64,000 nt of DNA from Euborellia annulipes (GCA_023213315.1 JAKCPI010005720.1:1-64000); one strand, 5' to 3'; positions 42,804 through 54,832 are shown, counted from the first letter of the stretch. Numbers and translations are program-made. Notes: generated by a model from the sequence alone, not told the origin.

Positions 42804-43092
42804 TTGAGAGAAAGTATTGGATTCATGTCAAAAATTCATAGACGAGATTTTGATGGTATATACACGTTTTGAGGAATCATATATATCATTGAAACAAAAA
42901 AACCTTGTGTACTTAAATTTAATTCTCCTATTAAAGCATAATGTTTCAACTAGAGCCAACGGGTACCAGTCTAAAATTAAAAAAAAAAAAAAAAAATGGT
43001 TTTCGCAACATGGTATGTCTGTTTGCCTGTGAGCAAAATATCACGAGAACGAAAAGAGAGGTTGAAATTTTATATTTAAGTTAGGCACCCCC
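42804..43092 (-). repeat. SLR fragment with a 110-base interruption
   Basis: GAGAGAAAGTATTGGATTCA to GTTAGGCACC; unrelated sequence (about 42880-42992) separates TTTTGAGG from TGGTTTTCGCAACATGG. Confidence 0.75.
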
Positions 43093-43174
43093 CCCCCCCC
43101 GCCTTTTTTTGTAATTTTTTTCCTTAAATTTAATATTATGGGTCTAAATGGCCCTGGATGCCGAAAATGACATT

Positions 43175-43300
43175 TAAAAAAAAGGTATTTTTCGGCATCT
43201 AAGGTCACTGTCCCTCCTTATTTCAAATGAATGGAAGTCAATTCAAAAAATTTTTCTCGCTTGGGATGGGGGACGAACCTGGGACTCCCAGTGACGTCAT
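43175..43300 (-). repeat. SINE family I copy, inverted
   Basis: TTTTTCGGCATCTAAGGTCA tail and the degenerate head GGACGAACCTGGGACTCC. The GGTCTAAATGGCCCTGGATG fragment just upstream (43140) is the opposite orientation. Confidence 0.6.
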
Positions 43301-43424
43301 TTCAGTTTTTGTTTGGGAGAGAAAATATTTTTTTATTTCCTGTGATACTTTTTTTTTTTTTAAACATTCACACTTTTTTCACACTCACACTCACACACAC
43401 ATTCACACTGTCTTTTCGGCAACT

Positions 43425-43735
43425 CAGGCCTAGGGCGGCTCTTATTTTTCGAAGTTGGAAATTTATTCGCGCTACCCCCTAGTTTGGTGCCATTGCCAAA
43501 AAAAGTAACCTGTGTAAAATTTCAGCTCAATCGGATAAGGGGAAAGGGTGCCCCAAGAGCCCTGAAAATCGAAAAAAAATCAGAAAATATTCATTTTATT
43601 TATTTATCTTGTTAAATATAAATTATATACAAAAAAGTGTTATATAAAAGTTGTAGATCTATAAAAAATGCACATAATAACATCTATCAGTTTTTTATGT
43701 ACGGCTAACGGTTTCAGAGAAAACCGCGAAAATGT
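43425..43735 (-). repeat. Tail block, inverted copy
   Basis: Inverted match of 707-1018 and 44880-45145, adjacent to the SLR copy at 43736 exactly as in those cases. Confidence 0.75.
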
Positions 43736-44373
43736 TTACTTTCTCTTACCTATACATGTAATATATATATAGAGAGAAAATATTTGGTTTCATGTAATAA
43801 ATTTGATGTCGAGATTTTGATGGATATACACGTTTTGAGATCCCCTGAGTCCAAAAAAAATGGTTTATGCAACATGGTCTGTCTCGGTGGGGGTGGGGTG
43901 GGGGTGGGGGTGGGGTGTTTTGTGAACAAAATATCTCATGAACGAAAAGAGCTAGGAGGTTGAAATTTTATATTTAATTAAAGTACCCCCCTGGCACGTG
44001 ACACGAAGCTTTAGAACAAAATCGGCTAAGAAGTACTAGTACTTTACTGATGTACTTTTTCAGTTTTTTTTATTTTCGATTTTCTCAAAATTCGTTCTAA
44101 CGATTTTGATTAAAATTCATAAATCAATTATTTTTTAGATGATCTTTGAAATATATATTCTCATTTTGCCCTTGAAATATTTGAAGCACACATTACTCTT
44201 GTACTTCATAGATAGATAGGATCAATGGTTCTCATTATAACAAAATATAAATATTTTTCTATATTTATAAATTTTACATTTTAAAATTCACATGTACCAT
44301 ACTTTTGGACACTAAATATATGTTGACACGAAAAATCTGGTGTGATAAGCACAGAACACAACTTTCAAATAAT
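43736..44373 (-). repeat. SLR copy, hairpin broken
   Basis: TTACTTTCTCTTACCTATAC through G/T-rich GGTGGGGGTGGGG to AAATCTGGTGTGATAAGCAC; the hairpin breaks off at ACTTTCAAATAATTTT, where the inverted partner begins. Confidence 0.85.
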
Positions 44374-44385
44374 TTTTTTATCATG

Positions 44386-45145
44386 AGAACCATTGATCCT
44401 ATCTTTCTATGAAGTACAAGAGTAATGTGTGCTTCAAAATATTTCAAGGGCAAAATGAGAATATACATTTCAAAGATCATCTAAAAAATAATTGATTTAT
44501 GAATTTTAATCAAAACCGTTAGAGCGAATTTTGAGAAAATCGAAAATAAAAAAAACTGAAAAAGTACATCAGTAAAGTACTAGTACTTCTTGGTCGATTT
44601 TGTTCTAAAGCTTCGTGTGACGTGCCGGGGGGGTACTTTAATTAAATATAAAATTTCAACCTCCTAGCTCTTTTCGTTCATGAGATATTTTGTTCACAAA
44701 ACACCCCCACCCCACCCCACCCCCATCGAGACAGACCATGTTGCATAAACCATTTTTTTTGGGCTCAGGGGATCTCAAAACGTGTATATCCATCAAAATC
44801 TCGACATCAAATTTATTACATGAAACCAAATATTTTCTCTCTATATATATATTACATGTATAGGTAAGAGAAAGTAAACATTTTCGGGGTTTTCTCTGAA
44901 ACCGTTAGCCGTACATAAAAAACTGATAGATGTTATTATGTGCATTTTTTATAGATCTACAACTTTTATATAACACTTTTTTGTATATAATTTATATTTA
45001 ACAAGATAAATAAATAAAATGAATATTTTCTGATTTTTTTTTCGATTTTCAGGGCTCTTGGGGCACCCTTTCCCCTTATCCGATTGAGCTGAAATTTTAC
45101 GCAGGTTATTTTTTTTGGCAATGGCACCAAACTAGGGGGTAGCGT
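44386..45145 (+). repeat. SLR copy plus tail block, inverted partner of 43425-44345
   Basis: From GAGAACCATTGATCCTATC to GGTAAGAGAAAGT (44866-44876), then the tail to ACTAGGGGGTAGCG. Together with 43425-44345 it forms an inverted repeat of about 1.7 kb with a small centre. Confidence 0.85.
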
Positions 45146-45184
45146 CAAAAAAATCTCAAAAAATTTTTTCCACAGTAGTAGCTA

Positions 45185-45393
45185 AGAGCCACCCAACTCA
45201 GGCCATATAAGACATTTACGATAAGCGTTATTGATTCAATATACATATATAGGGCCCAGGCATTCTTATTTAAGCCATCTGGTATCCAATTGGCTTAAAT
45301 AAAATCATCGGACTGCCTGGGGTCGGAACCCGCGACGTTTGGTATACGAGGTTAGCACGCTAACCACTACACCAAGCCCCGAGGGCTGTGATA
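45185..45393 (-). repeat. SINE family II copy, inverted, with shared flank
   Basis: Minus strand: TTGGTGTAGTGGTTAGCGTG (A-box region), GTCGCGGGTTCCGACCCC (B-box region), CAGGCAGTCCGATGATTTTA, then the TTTAAGCC palindrome. The left flank matches 33884-33935, showing the composite without the hAT insertion found there. Confidence 0.72.
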
Positions 45394-45827
45394 CTTAATT
45401 TATATACATATAAACATATAGGCCTATATGTTTCTATACCATCTTAATGCCCCCTCTGCCCCCCTCAAATGACGTCCCTGGGGACTCCCTATTACACTAG
45501 GACGGGTGTATGCTTTAAAAGGTAATGAATTTTAATGAATTATTAATAAAAAAAAAAAAAGTGAATGTTATTTAATGCAGAGTGAGTAAATAGCGGCTGA
45601 AGGGGGGCAGAGGAAGTTGAATTATTTTATTTGAGCAGAGAGATAAGAGTTTTCTTTCCCACGACGTTGATGAAGAGATCAAGGAATGCAAGTACTAAGG
45701 TTTCCTTCCCTTTATGCTTGGCTTCTAATCAAAAGGAGAGAAGGTACTTTGTTTGAGCTGGTAAAGATTATTTAGGCAAAACTTAACATTTATAAACAGT
45801 CTTGTAAAGATCAGGATTTTACAAAAA

Positions 45828-45962
45828 ATTGTCTGTGTTCAATTTAAAGCAAGAAGAAAATGAGCTACGAGGTTGAAATTTTATATATAAGTTAGATACC
45901 GCACTGAGGAGCGAAAATAATATTTTAAATAAAATCGGCTACAAGAGTACTAGTATTTTTCT
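45828..45962 (-). repeat. SLR fragment
   Basis: TTGTCTGTGTTCAATTTAAA through GAGGTTGAAATTTTATATAT to AGAGTACTAGTATTTTTC. Confidence 0.75.
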
Positions 45963-46120
45963 TCCTTCCATAGAGACAATGTTAAATGCCTATGGAGATT
46001 TGCATGTAAATTTTGATTCAAAAGGAGGTCTCTTTTGGAACTTTTTACACAATTAAAAAAGATTTTTCCAATTCTTATGAAATTTTGGATTTAATAAGGA
46101 TTCTCTAATGTGAATAAAAT

Positions 46121-46372
46121 CATGGGCGTAGCCAGGGGAGGCAGGGAGGGGCCATTGCCCCCCCTGGCTTGTCCTAAAAATTAAAAAAAAAACAAACAAA
46201 TATATATTTTATCCAATTGGAAATTTTTTTTAACGCCCCAATCCACTACATTAATTTAATTTTTTTTTTATTTAAATAAATATCTATGTATATATTAATT
46301 GCAAACCCCCTCCTCTCGCCCTAACGAGGGCTTGCCCCCCCCCCCCTAACAAGATCTCTGGCTACGCCCATG
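46121..46372. mobile_element. hAT-like element, CATGGGCGTAGCC ends
   Basis: CATGGGCGTAGCCAG and its complement at the right. AATAAAAT is exactly duplicated (46113-46120 and 46373-46380). The interior (CCCCAATCCACTA, GCAAACCCCCTCCTC) matches 59142-59393 in inverse orientation; both are 252 bases. Confidence 0.92.
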
Positions 46373-46380
46373 AATAAAAT

Positions 46381-46455
46381 ATCCAAATATGAGATTAAAA
46401 TTGTGAAAATTAAGTTTAATTTATTTCAAGCAGTCAATACTTAAAAAATTTTAAT
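46381..46455 (-). repeat. Fragment of the SLR variant middle block
   Basis: ATCCAAATATGAGATTAAAA and TTATTTCAAGCAGTCAATAC are the inverse of 2385-2450 and 62320-62400. The hAT-like element may therefore have inserted into an SLR variant copy. Confidence 0.6.
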
Positions 46456-46459
46456 ACAA

Positions 46460-47310
46460 ATAGATAAGGAATACAGAAACTTATTGTTAAAATCTTTTTG
46501 TTGTGTTAGTTACACCTCAAATCTCTTTTTATTCCCTTACGTAGAATAATTAAAAATTAAATTCAAATCCAGGGGAATTTGCAAGGAAATCACTTTTAAT
46601 TGCTATTGAACATTTTTTTTTTCTTACTATTTTTTAGTTAGACTTTAAATGTAATTAGAACTTTCGCAACAAGTTTAATTATTATAATTAGAACTAAATT
46701 CCGAGTTCATTTGGGAAGAAATTCGTGAATGATTTCATCTTATAGACGACTCTTAAGAAACAACTTTTTATATTATACTTAGAACTTGTGATTAAAATGT
46801 CAAAAAAAGTTTAATTAAAAAAAAATTTTTTTGATTTAAAGATAGTTAATTTTATTAATATAATAAAAAATTTCAATTTCAATTATATATATATATATAT
46901 ATATACAGGGTATATAAAACTTGGGAAAGTATGGAGGAAAATAATAGAAGTTTTGATTGTAATAAAAGTTTTAATTATAATAAAATAATTGAAGAAGAAT
47001 TCTAATTATTTTTCCCTGGTATTATAAAAACCTCAGGAAAAAAAAAACAAATGAAAAAAATAAAGAACTTAATTAACTTAATATTTCTTAAAATTACGAG
47101 AATTTTAAGCAGTTGAAAGTTAAGAAAAAAAAAAATAGTTTAATGATGAATAACGAAGCGGTAACCCATCCCAAAAAAAAATGAATTTGAAGAGAGATTA
47201 CTCGTATTTACTATTTTAATAAAAAATATTTTTTTTTTTTTTGGAAAAATTAGTCAAGAAAATAATACTTTGTGTAATTAAAAAAATTAAAAAAAATTCA
47301 TTAAAAAAAG
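46460..47310. other. A/T-rich sequence, nothing specific seen
   Basis: No open frame or repeat boundary. ATATATACAGGGTATATAAA near 46900 is only superficially like the element end at 50649. Confidence 0.5.
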
Positions 47311-47317
47311 GAACACA

Positions 47318-47838
47318 TAATCTGGAGTGACTGATCGCACAGCACAGTTCTTCTACCTTCGATAATTGAAAGTTGTGTTCTGTGCTTGTCACACCAGATG
47401 TTTTTTTGTCGACATATTAGTAACAAAATCTCCTATATTTATTATTTTTACAAGAGATAAAGTGTATTTCAAACAATTTTGAGGGCAAAATGAGAATATA
47501 CATTTTAAAGAGCATCTAAACAATAATTGATTTATGAACATTAATCAAAATCGTTCAATGCGAATTATGAGAAAATCGGAAAAAACTAAAAAAGTACATC
47601 AGTAAAGTACTAGTATTTTTTTACAGATTTTGTTCAAAAGCTTCATGTTATGTACCAGGGAAGTACTTAACTTAAATATAAAATTTCAACCTCCTAGCTC
47701 TTTTCGTTCTTGAGATATTTTTTTTCCCCCAGTCACGCAGATAGACCTCAAAACGTGTATTTCCATCAAAATCTCGACATCGAATTTTTGACATAAAGCC
47801 AATACTCTATATATTTATATATAGATAAGAAAAAGTGT
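47318..47838 (+). repeat. SLR copy
   Basis: TCTGGAGTGACTGATCGCAC hairpin, core AAGTACATCAGTAAAGTAC, shortened microsatellite, ending ATAGATAAGAAAAAGTG. Confidence 0.87.
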
Positions 47839-47954
47839 ATTTTTTAGGTTACTAATTTAATAATTACTAGCCAAATTAGTCTATGAAAAATTCGATGTTA
47901 ATGGGGAAGGAAAATAAATCCAACCCAACATTAGAAAGAGAAATAAGACTAGCA

Positions 47955-48030
47955 GAAGAAATGCCAATTTTAGCTCGGGTAACTCGTGGTCGCCATCCAC
48001 GTACTCACCAACAGTGAGTCCCTGAGTTAT
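47955..48030 (-). repeat. LINE-like fragment
   Basis: AACTCGTGGTCGCCATCCAC and CAACAGTGAGTCCCTGAG match 48900-48945, the 5' part of the GC-rich insert there. Confidence 0.55.
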
Positions 48031-48639
48031 TATTAAAAAAAAAAAATATTCATTAGGTAATTTTTTCTTCTCTTTCTTCTTGAACTTAATTATTCAATAA
48101 TAATTTGAAGCCTAGGTTGGAAACGAGTTAGGGAATTTGAAAAGGATGTCACTCGCTGGTACAAATCAGAAGGGATTTCGAGACAAAGTGTTATAAGAGA
48201 AGGGACAATGGATACAATCGCATTGACTACAATATACTCCAACCAAGCTGAATGCTTTTACATAGCAATAAAGGAAAATAGTTATTCTACATCGAAATAA
48301 ATCACAGCTCAATGTCCATCAAGCTTGTCAGTTCAAATATCTTAAATTAGTTATTAGCTCAGTTATTATGAAGAACAAAAGACCAGTCAATCAATTAAAA
48401 AATAAAAAAATAAAGAAAAAAACTTAATTATAATGTAAAAAAAAAAATCAATTTCAGATTTTGACATTTCGTCAAATGAGAAAGAAAGAGAGAGAGAGGG
48501 AGAGACAGGTGAAATCATCGTTCATCATTTTATAAAATATGATTGAATTTTTCTTCGAAATGGATTTGTTTTAAATTAAAATAGCTGATTGGTCGAAAGG
48601 ATCAAAGCAGGGAAGTCTAGAATAAGACGTCATATAGAA

Positions 48640-49160
48640 AAAAAATCTCAACTTTGAGGAGATTTTGAACTATATTCAAGTTAGGTAAAATCGGCAAAAA
48701 AAAGTACTAGTACTTTTCACTTTTATTTTCGATTTTCTCAAAATTATCTATCTTCTCTTCTTCTTTTTTTCTTCGCCTCCTTCCCGCGGTGCGGGGTCGG
48801 CGGAGGGGGTTTTTGCGACCGGAAGGAATAGCCGTTGAAAATATAGAAGGAAAGAGACTGACATGCAAAGAAAAAGTACTGCCAGTCCCAGCTAGGGCAG
48901 CTCGTGGTCGCCATCCACGTACCCACAAGATGTGGGCCCCTGAGCAAGTTTCTCAAAATTCTCTATAATTATTTTAATTTATAAATCAATATTATTTAAA
49001 TGGTGTCTTTAAAATATATATTTTCATTTTCCTGTTTGAAGCACACTTTACAGGAAAGAATAGGAGAAATAGTTGCCATGGTAACAAAGTATAAATATTT
49101 TCACATGTTTATACAATTTTGTCTTGAATTCAAATGTAGCGTACTGGCAGAATATAAATA
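48640..49160 (-). repeat. SLR copy split by a retroposed fragment
   Basis: GTACTAGTACTTTTCACTTT to CGATTTTCTCAAAATT, then the insert 48745-48947, then TTTCTCAAAATT repeated and continuing to AGTTGCCATGGTAACAAAG. TTTCTCAAAATT is duplicated on both sides. Confidence 0.8.
48748..48947 (-). mobile_element. Retroposed LINE-like 3' fragment with 12-bp target duplication
   Basis: GC-rich body (GGGTCGGCGGAGGGGG, GTCGCCATCCACGTACC) and, on the minus strand, a 3' A/G-rich tail GAAGAAAAAAAGAAGAAG. It lies between two TTTCTCAAAATT copies. A tail plus variable-length duplication is the mark of target-primed retroposition. No intact frame. Confidence 0.65.
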
Positions 49161-49547
49161 ATTTAAAACTAAAATTACCTATCTTTATTTTAAGCATAAT
49201 ATCATAATATAAAGAAAGCGCTAGCGGCTGACTTCCGATCCATGTGTGTATGTGCCTATCAGGACGCTGATTGGCTAGAGTTACAGGAAGTAGAGCGGAA
49301 GAGGGAAATTTAAAATTTAAGTCAGAGAGGGAAATTTGAAACAAAATTTCACTACTCATTAACACCTATAATTATTAACAAAAAATTTATTTACGGTCCC
49401 TTCTTTCTTGGGGGGGTGGGTTCCTGAGCCTGCTTCCCACGGGACTAGTATGTTTTTTTTTTTTGAATCCCGCGTTAACGCCCTTCCGGCTCTGTGGGTA
49501 ACTGACTCATGGTACATTAAATCATCTCCATCATTCTTACTTACTTT

Positions 49548-49576
49548 CTCGTAAGTACATAAAGAGAAAGTAATGT
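49548..49576 (-). repeat. Solo SLR terminal hairpin, minimal
   Basis: TTACTTTCTCGTAAGTACAT folding on AGAGAAAGTAAT, without the rest of the family. Confidence 0.5.
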
Positions 49577-49609
49577 AATCGTCCAAAAATTATATATATA
49601 ATTAAAAAA

Positions 49610-50640
49610 TAATTCATTAAAGGGACAATTGTACTCTTATTATCGTGCCAGGACACTGTTCTAAACAATCAGAAAGCTTGTTTAGGACTGTTAGGGCCAG
49701 GTCTGTCACTGGGCTATTTTGTCCGTTCTTTTTTATTTCCTAAATAAATTATTTAATTAATTATATTTGATAAATAATAATATTTTTTTTTTAATTTTTA
49801 GATTAGAAAAAAAAAAAAAAAAAATATTTTTATATTAATTTGTGAAAAAAATTAATTATCATAATTTTTTATTTAGTATTAAAAAAAGCCACTAAAATTT
49901 CTTAAAATTCTATTTGTGATACAAATTAAAAGGCCATTGCTACTTGACCTTAATACAAAAATAAAAAATAAGTTAGTAAAGAAAAAAAAAATTTATTTCA
50001 CTTGAAGTTTCTTTTTTTACCTGTAATGTTTTTATTAAACGGATTGTAAAATGTCTTAAAACATGTAATTAAATATAAATAACATCTGCGAATATTTTAA
50101 TTACAACTCTTTTACAACTTAATAATTTGTTTTGACATTTTCTTCCCTATTCAAATGAAAATTATTATGTACTTTATTTAAAATTTATTGCTTTTAATTT
50201 ATTCACCATAAATAGTAAAAATAATTGATAACTTAATATTCTATATCTGTTTTTTTTTTATTATTCATTTTAACAGCACTTTTCTCCCTTTTTTGTGATA
50301 AATATTAAAAAAATGGATATATAATGATTATATACAACACGCTTCGATATATAACAAATAAAAAAAAAAAAAAAAACAGAAAATTGAAATAAAATGAATT
50401 ATTTTTTATCCTCAATATATTATTTAAATGGATAATCAATATTTTCTTTGAAATAGCGGTGGTTCGTGGGCGACAAAAAAATATATTATAACTTGAATAG
50501 GTTTTCATCAGAAGATAAAGAAAGTTAAATGTGCGAAGCCCCCCCCCCCCCTCCCTCCCGCCTAAGGGGGGATGTTCGGTAGAAAAGATTCCAATTTTTA
50601 TACCCAAAGTCACGAGTATGTCCTATAATATAAATAAGAA
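49610..50640. other. A/T-rich sequence with homopolymers
   Basis: A C-rich run (about 50541-50560, CCCCCCCCCCCTCCCTCCCG) is the only composition break. No gene is seen. Confidence 0.5.
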
Positions 50641-50648
50641 ATCATATA

Positions 50649-51060
50649 TACAGGGTGCCCGAAAATAACAGGTACCTAGAAAAGGAGATGATTCTACATG
50701 AAAAAATAAGACTTTTTCCCCTATAAACTTAATATGCCCAGACGCTTCGTTTTCAAGATACAGGGGGTCAAAGTTGAACTTTTTTTGTTTTTTGCTGATA
50801 TCTCGAGAACAGTTTGAGATACAATGTTTACACTTTACACATTAAACAAGCGGAATAATGAACATAAATCGTGTACAGAAGCTAAACATTGTATCTCAAA
50901 CAGTTCTCGAGATATCAGCAAAAAACAAAAAAATAAATTCAACTTTGACTCCCTGTATCTTGAAAACGAAGAGTCTAGGTATATAGGAAAAAAAAGTCTC
51001 ATTTTTTTCATGTAGAATCATCTCCTTTTCTAGGTATCTGTTATTTCCGGGCACCCTGTA
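50649..51060. mobile_element. TA-flanked MITE with ~190-base arms
   Basis: TACAGGGTGCCCGAAAATAA and its near-complement at the right, flanked by TA (50647-50648 and 51061-51062). Nearly the entire 412 bases fold back (GATATCTCGAGAACAG against CTGTTCTCGAGATATC-type sequence). TACAGGGTG termini with TA duplication are common in arthropod Tc1/mariner-like MITEs. Confidence 0.85.
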
Positions 51061-51439
51061 TAGTACATAAGAAATTATCACGCTTAAACGAAATTTTATT
51101 TTTATTTACTTCCTGTATCTCAACCATAGATGAACAGAATCGCGATCCTTTTGAATTTAAATTCGAGATCCGATCCGATTCAGAATTTTCGAATCTGGTG
51201 TTGTCAAGCCAAAAAGAGAGAGAATCAAAATTTGAAATTCGAAAATCAAAAGAAGATTCGTAAAACAAAATTCACATCCAAAGATTCCCTACAGAAAAGT
51301 GCAAAATTAGCGTTTGTAAGTCTTTGCATGTGTATCACTGTTCCCACGGGAATGGGGGATTATGGTCTTGGAAAATGTTATAAAAGGCAATCCCTCACTA
51401 CCTGGGAAGAATTATCACTCTAGAATTCAATAATGTCTG

Positions 51440-51610
51440 ATTGTTGCTTCAAGTTGGGATGGAAAAGGCGCTCGAAAAGTCAATTTTCAATTATGGAATC
51501 GACTTGATATTTTTCGTTTCTCGGAATCGATTAATCATTTCTGAAAGTCGACTTTTCGACTTTCAAGTCGACTTTTTAAAAACTCTCTAAATCGTGCTTA
51601 GGAGATACTT
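51440..51610. repeat. Dispersed repeat related to 14575-14715
   Basis: GGAATCGA, TTAATCATTTCTGAAAGTCG and GTCGACTTTTTAAAAACTC shared with 14640-14700; GTCGACTTT/AAAGTCGAC palindromes. Confidence 0.6.
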
Positions 51611-51682
51611 AGTAAATACTCGTATATTTATTTATTTATAATATAAGATTTATAAAGAATTTAAACATTTTATTAAATACAA

Positions 51683-52172
51683 CAAAACGCAATTTATAGA
51701 TGTGATGTTATATTAATAAGAGGGTAGAAAATGAAAGATGCAGCTAAGGTTTTTTCTTTATTTATTTAATCCGCACGGCTGACTTTTCAGGTACGTGTTT
51801 GAACCATCTTCAGAGCTGGCAAAAGCCATTATGAAAGTGTCATATTGGATTTTATACATTGTTGAACCAAACTCTTATATAATAAATACATATCCACATA
51901 AATTATCATTATCATTTATGTACCTGGTCATCGCATACTATGTATATAGCCCTACTGAATTTATAAGATATATAAGAGTTTGGTTCAACAATGTATAAAA
52001 TTCACTATGACAATTTCATAATGACTTCGCCAGCTCTGAAGATGGTTCAAACACGGAATCGAAACGTCAGCCGAGCGGATTAAATAAATAAAGAAAAAAG
52101 CCTAGCTGCATCTTTCATTTTCTACCCTCTTATTAATATAACATCACAGCTATAAATTGCCTTTTGTAACAA
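51683..52172. mobile_element. Hammerhead foldback element (type b), both arms
   Basis: Arms of about 230 bases (CGCAATTTATAGATGTGATG left, complement right) meet near 51925 in an A/T-rich middle where AAACTCTTATATAATAAATA also folds. One hammerhead-like core per arm: right-arm core intact (52036-52068), left-arm core mutated (GAAAAGTC). Confidence 0.82.
52031..52073 (+). ncRNA. Hammerhead ribozyme-like motif
   Basis: GCT, CTGAAGA (52036-52042), stem II GGTTC...GAATC (one G-U), GAAAC (52061-52065), GTC (52066-52068), AGC. Stem I is three pairs plus an interrupted extension. Confidence 0.6.
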
Positions 52173-52179
52173 TAATCCT

Positions 52180-54680
52180 TTTTAAAGGATTTTGCCCATC
52201 CCTGATCACAACAGATTTAAGTGTAAAATTTTCTCAGTTGGCCTTCTTTTTGAAGTATTCTAACTACATTTTCAATGCCAGTCGCATTCTTACATAATGG
52301 GGTATTGAAAGTTGCCGCCCTCAGTGAGTTAACGATTTTTCAAAAATAAATTTAAATTAAAAAAAAAAAAAATATTTTTATATAAACAAAAAAAAAAAAA
52401 AAAATGTAAAATTTTAAAAGAGTTGATAAAAGAAAACAAACAAGGCTTTATTTATTTATTTTTTTTTTTATTCAATTATTTATTTATTTTTTGGATTGAT
52501 TTAGATTTTAAAGGCATTAGAAGAAGTTGTGAGTTTTATTTAAAGAAAAATATTTGAATAATACGAAATAATTTTCTTTACATAATTCAAGTCAACTCTT
52601 TTATTAACTTTGTTTTCTTTTGTCAACTTTTTTAATAAAGATAAATAAATAAAGAAAAAAAAAAGGATGAAATATTTTATCAAAAAAAAAAAAAAAAAAA
52701 AAACAAGGTTAAATTTTAGTTTAATTTTTTTAATTTTACAGAATAGATAAAAATAATAAATATTGATTTAACAGAGTATACAACCAAAAAGATCATTAAT
52801 ATAAAATAATCAATTATCTGAACTTTTTGGGACTAGGACAAACAAAAATTCAAACAATCAAAAGAAAAATTGTAGGATATATGAGTTCTAGAAGAGTCCG
52901 GATAATGACAGAAATTATACAAATCTATTGCTTGCCCCTGTGGGGAAACGGACGGCAACCCGCCCAACTCTCAACTTTAGAAAGTTTCGTGGGAGGTAAC
53001 CACAAAATGTCATCCCCTGACAAATAAGGCTGGGGAGAGGGAGAGGGAATGTCGATATTAGTCCGGCGTTTGATTAGTATATAACTTTAAAATGAAAATT
53101 TTTATCCACCCTTGATTTATAGGCGTTGGAGAAATATAAAAAATATTGTGAAGCTATTTTTTTTATGTTGTAGAATACAAATTTCTTTGTTAAAATATAT
53201 TATTGTATTCTAGACTGACATGACTTCGGGGGAGGGGTAATTACTCCCTTTACCCATTCCAATTTGTATCCGTCCTTAGCAGTGGGCCAAAAAGTTTGAG
53301 GTTCTGCACTAAACAAATAAGAAGTTCCAAAAAACAGACCAATTATTTTATTTAGTTTATTAGAATCAGAGTGGTAACAACAAAATTAAATATTGATTAA
53401 GGGGGCACGGGAGCGAAGTGGTTACGCATGTTTTTCCAGATAAAATGGCGTAGGTTGTGTCATAAAAAGTATGCCCAAAAATCAAGTAATTCAAAAATTT
53501 GCCAAGAGATGTCAGAATGGTAGCTAATAATATTTAATGCATTTGGTTGATTTTCATTGATCTTTTAACAATAAATACTTTATAAATGTTATTATATATT
53601 ATGTATCTTTTATAATAGCATAAAAATATATAAATATAGGCCAGATATTGGCTAATACTATATCAGCTATTAGACTAGCCTGCCATCTATTGCAAGAATG
53701 ATGAACTAATTTGACAGTTGGTTTTTAAATAAATCATCTAAGCTTATTTTAAAAATTTCTTAATTAATATGTGATTATTAAAAACAATAAATTCATTTTT
53801 AAATTAAAAAAAAATTAAAGATTATTGGAACTGATTGTTTTTTTTGTATTTGCTTGATAACAAAAAAATTAATTACGATAATTTTTTAATGTCATTAAAA
53901 AAATTATAGCTCGATGTCCCAATAATCTCTTATGAATTTAATTTATTTAAAAAAAAACCGCATTGAAAAATTCCTTATAATAGTCTAGTTTTTTTTTAAA
54001 GTACGTTTAGACGTCGCTCCTGAACCCCCTTAATCATTGTATATTTATCAATAGCAAATGACTTCCCTTTATCTTTTATTATAAATAAAACCCCTTAGAA
54101 ATTTTCACATTAATTAGGTATGAAAATGAAGCTTAATATTAATATTTGTTTATAATTATCTATATTTAATGTTAGCTGACTATTTATTTAATATCATCAT
54201 TAAATAAACACACTTGAATAAGATTTAAAAAAAAAAAAACATTTAGGTATAAAGTGTTCTCTTCTAATGTAATTAATAAATAGTAGATAAATATAGAAAG
54301 TGTATAAAATGAATTTAATTAAATTTCGTTTACCTTATCAATTGTTTTAAAATTTAGTGGAATTGATTTATTTTTTCAAAATAAAAATTAAATTTCCAGT
54401 CAGAGAATTTTACGGATCAATAATTAAAAGTTGCTTTTAATTAATTTTATTTTATAAAATGTTTTATCAAAAAAATATATATGTGTGTGTGTTATTTATT
54501 TATAAAAATGTATATATACAGTATATATTTACCATTTTTTGTTTCTATTAAATTAATTCAGTTTTTAAAAAGATTGTTTATAATAAATATTTAAACAAAG
54601 ATAATTTAATTAATTAAATAAATAACAGAAAAGGTGGCTAATCAATATTTATTAAGGGCCACTATTTTATTTCATATTAT
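52180..54680. other. A/T-rich sequence, no gene identified
   Basis: Includes long A runs (52365, 52389, 52682), a hAT-type right-end fragment at 53229-53278 (GTATCCGTCCTTAG) and A/T filler. A 66-codon frame at 52827 lacks any recognisable motif. Confidence 0.45.
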
Positions 54681-54681
54681 T

Positions 54682-54832
54682 TACTTTCTCTTACCTATAT
54701 ATGAATATATATAGAGAGAGAGATTATTGGTTGTCAACATTTTGATGGATACACAAGGTCCTAGGAGGTTGAAATTTTATATTTAAGTTGGGATAAGCTT
54801 TTGATCAAAATCAGCCAAAAAGTACTAGTACT
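54682..54832 (-). repeat. SLR fragment, internally deleted
   Basis: TTACTTTCTCTTACCTATAT, then jumps from ATTTTGATGGATACACAAGG to GAGGTTGAAATTTTATATTT, ending AGTACTAGTACTAG. Confidence 0.8.

Noticed and set aside
46895..46925. TATACAGGGTATATAAAA as an end of the 50649 MITE family
   Set aside because: Similarity stops after nine bases and no inverted partner is present.
50824..51423. Frames through and beyond the MITE at 50649
   Set aside because: They are produced by the inverted arms or by low-complexity flanks, with no splice sites or domain.
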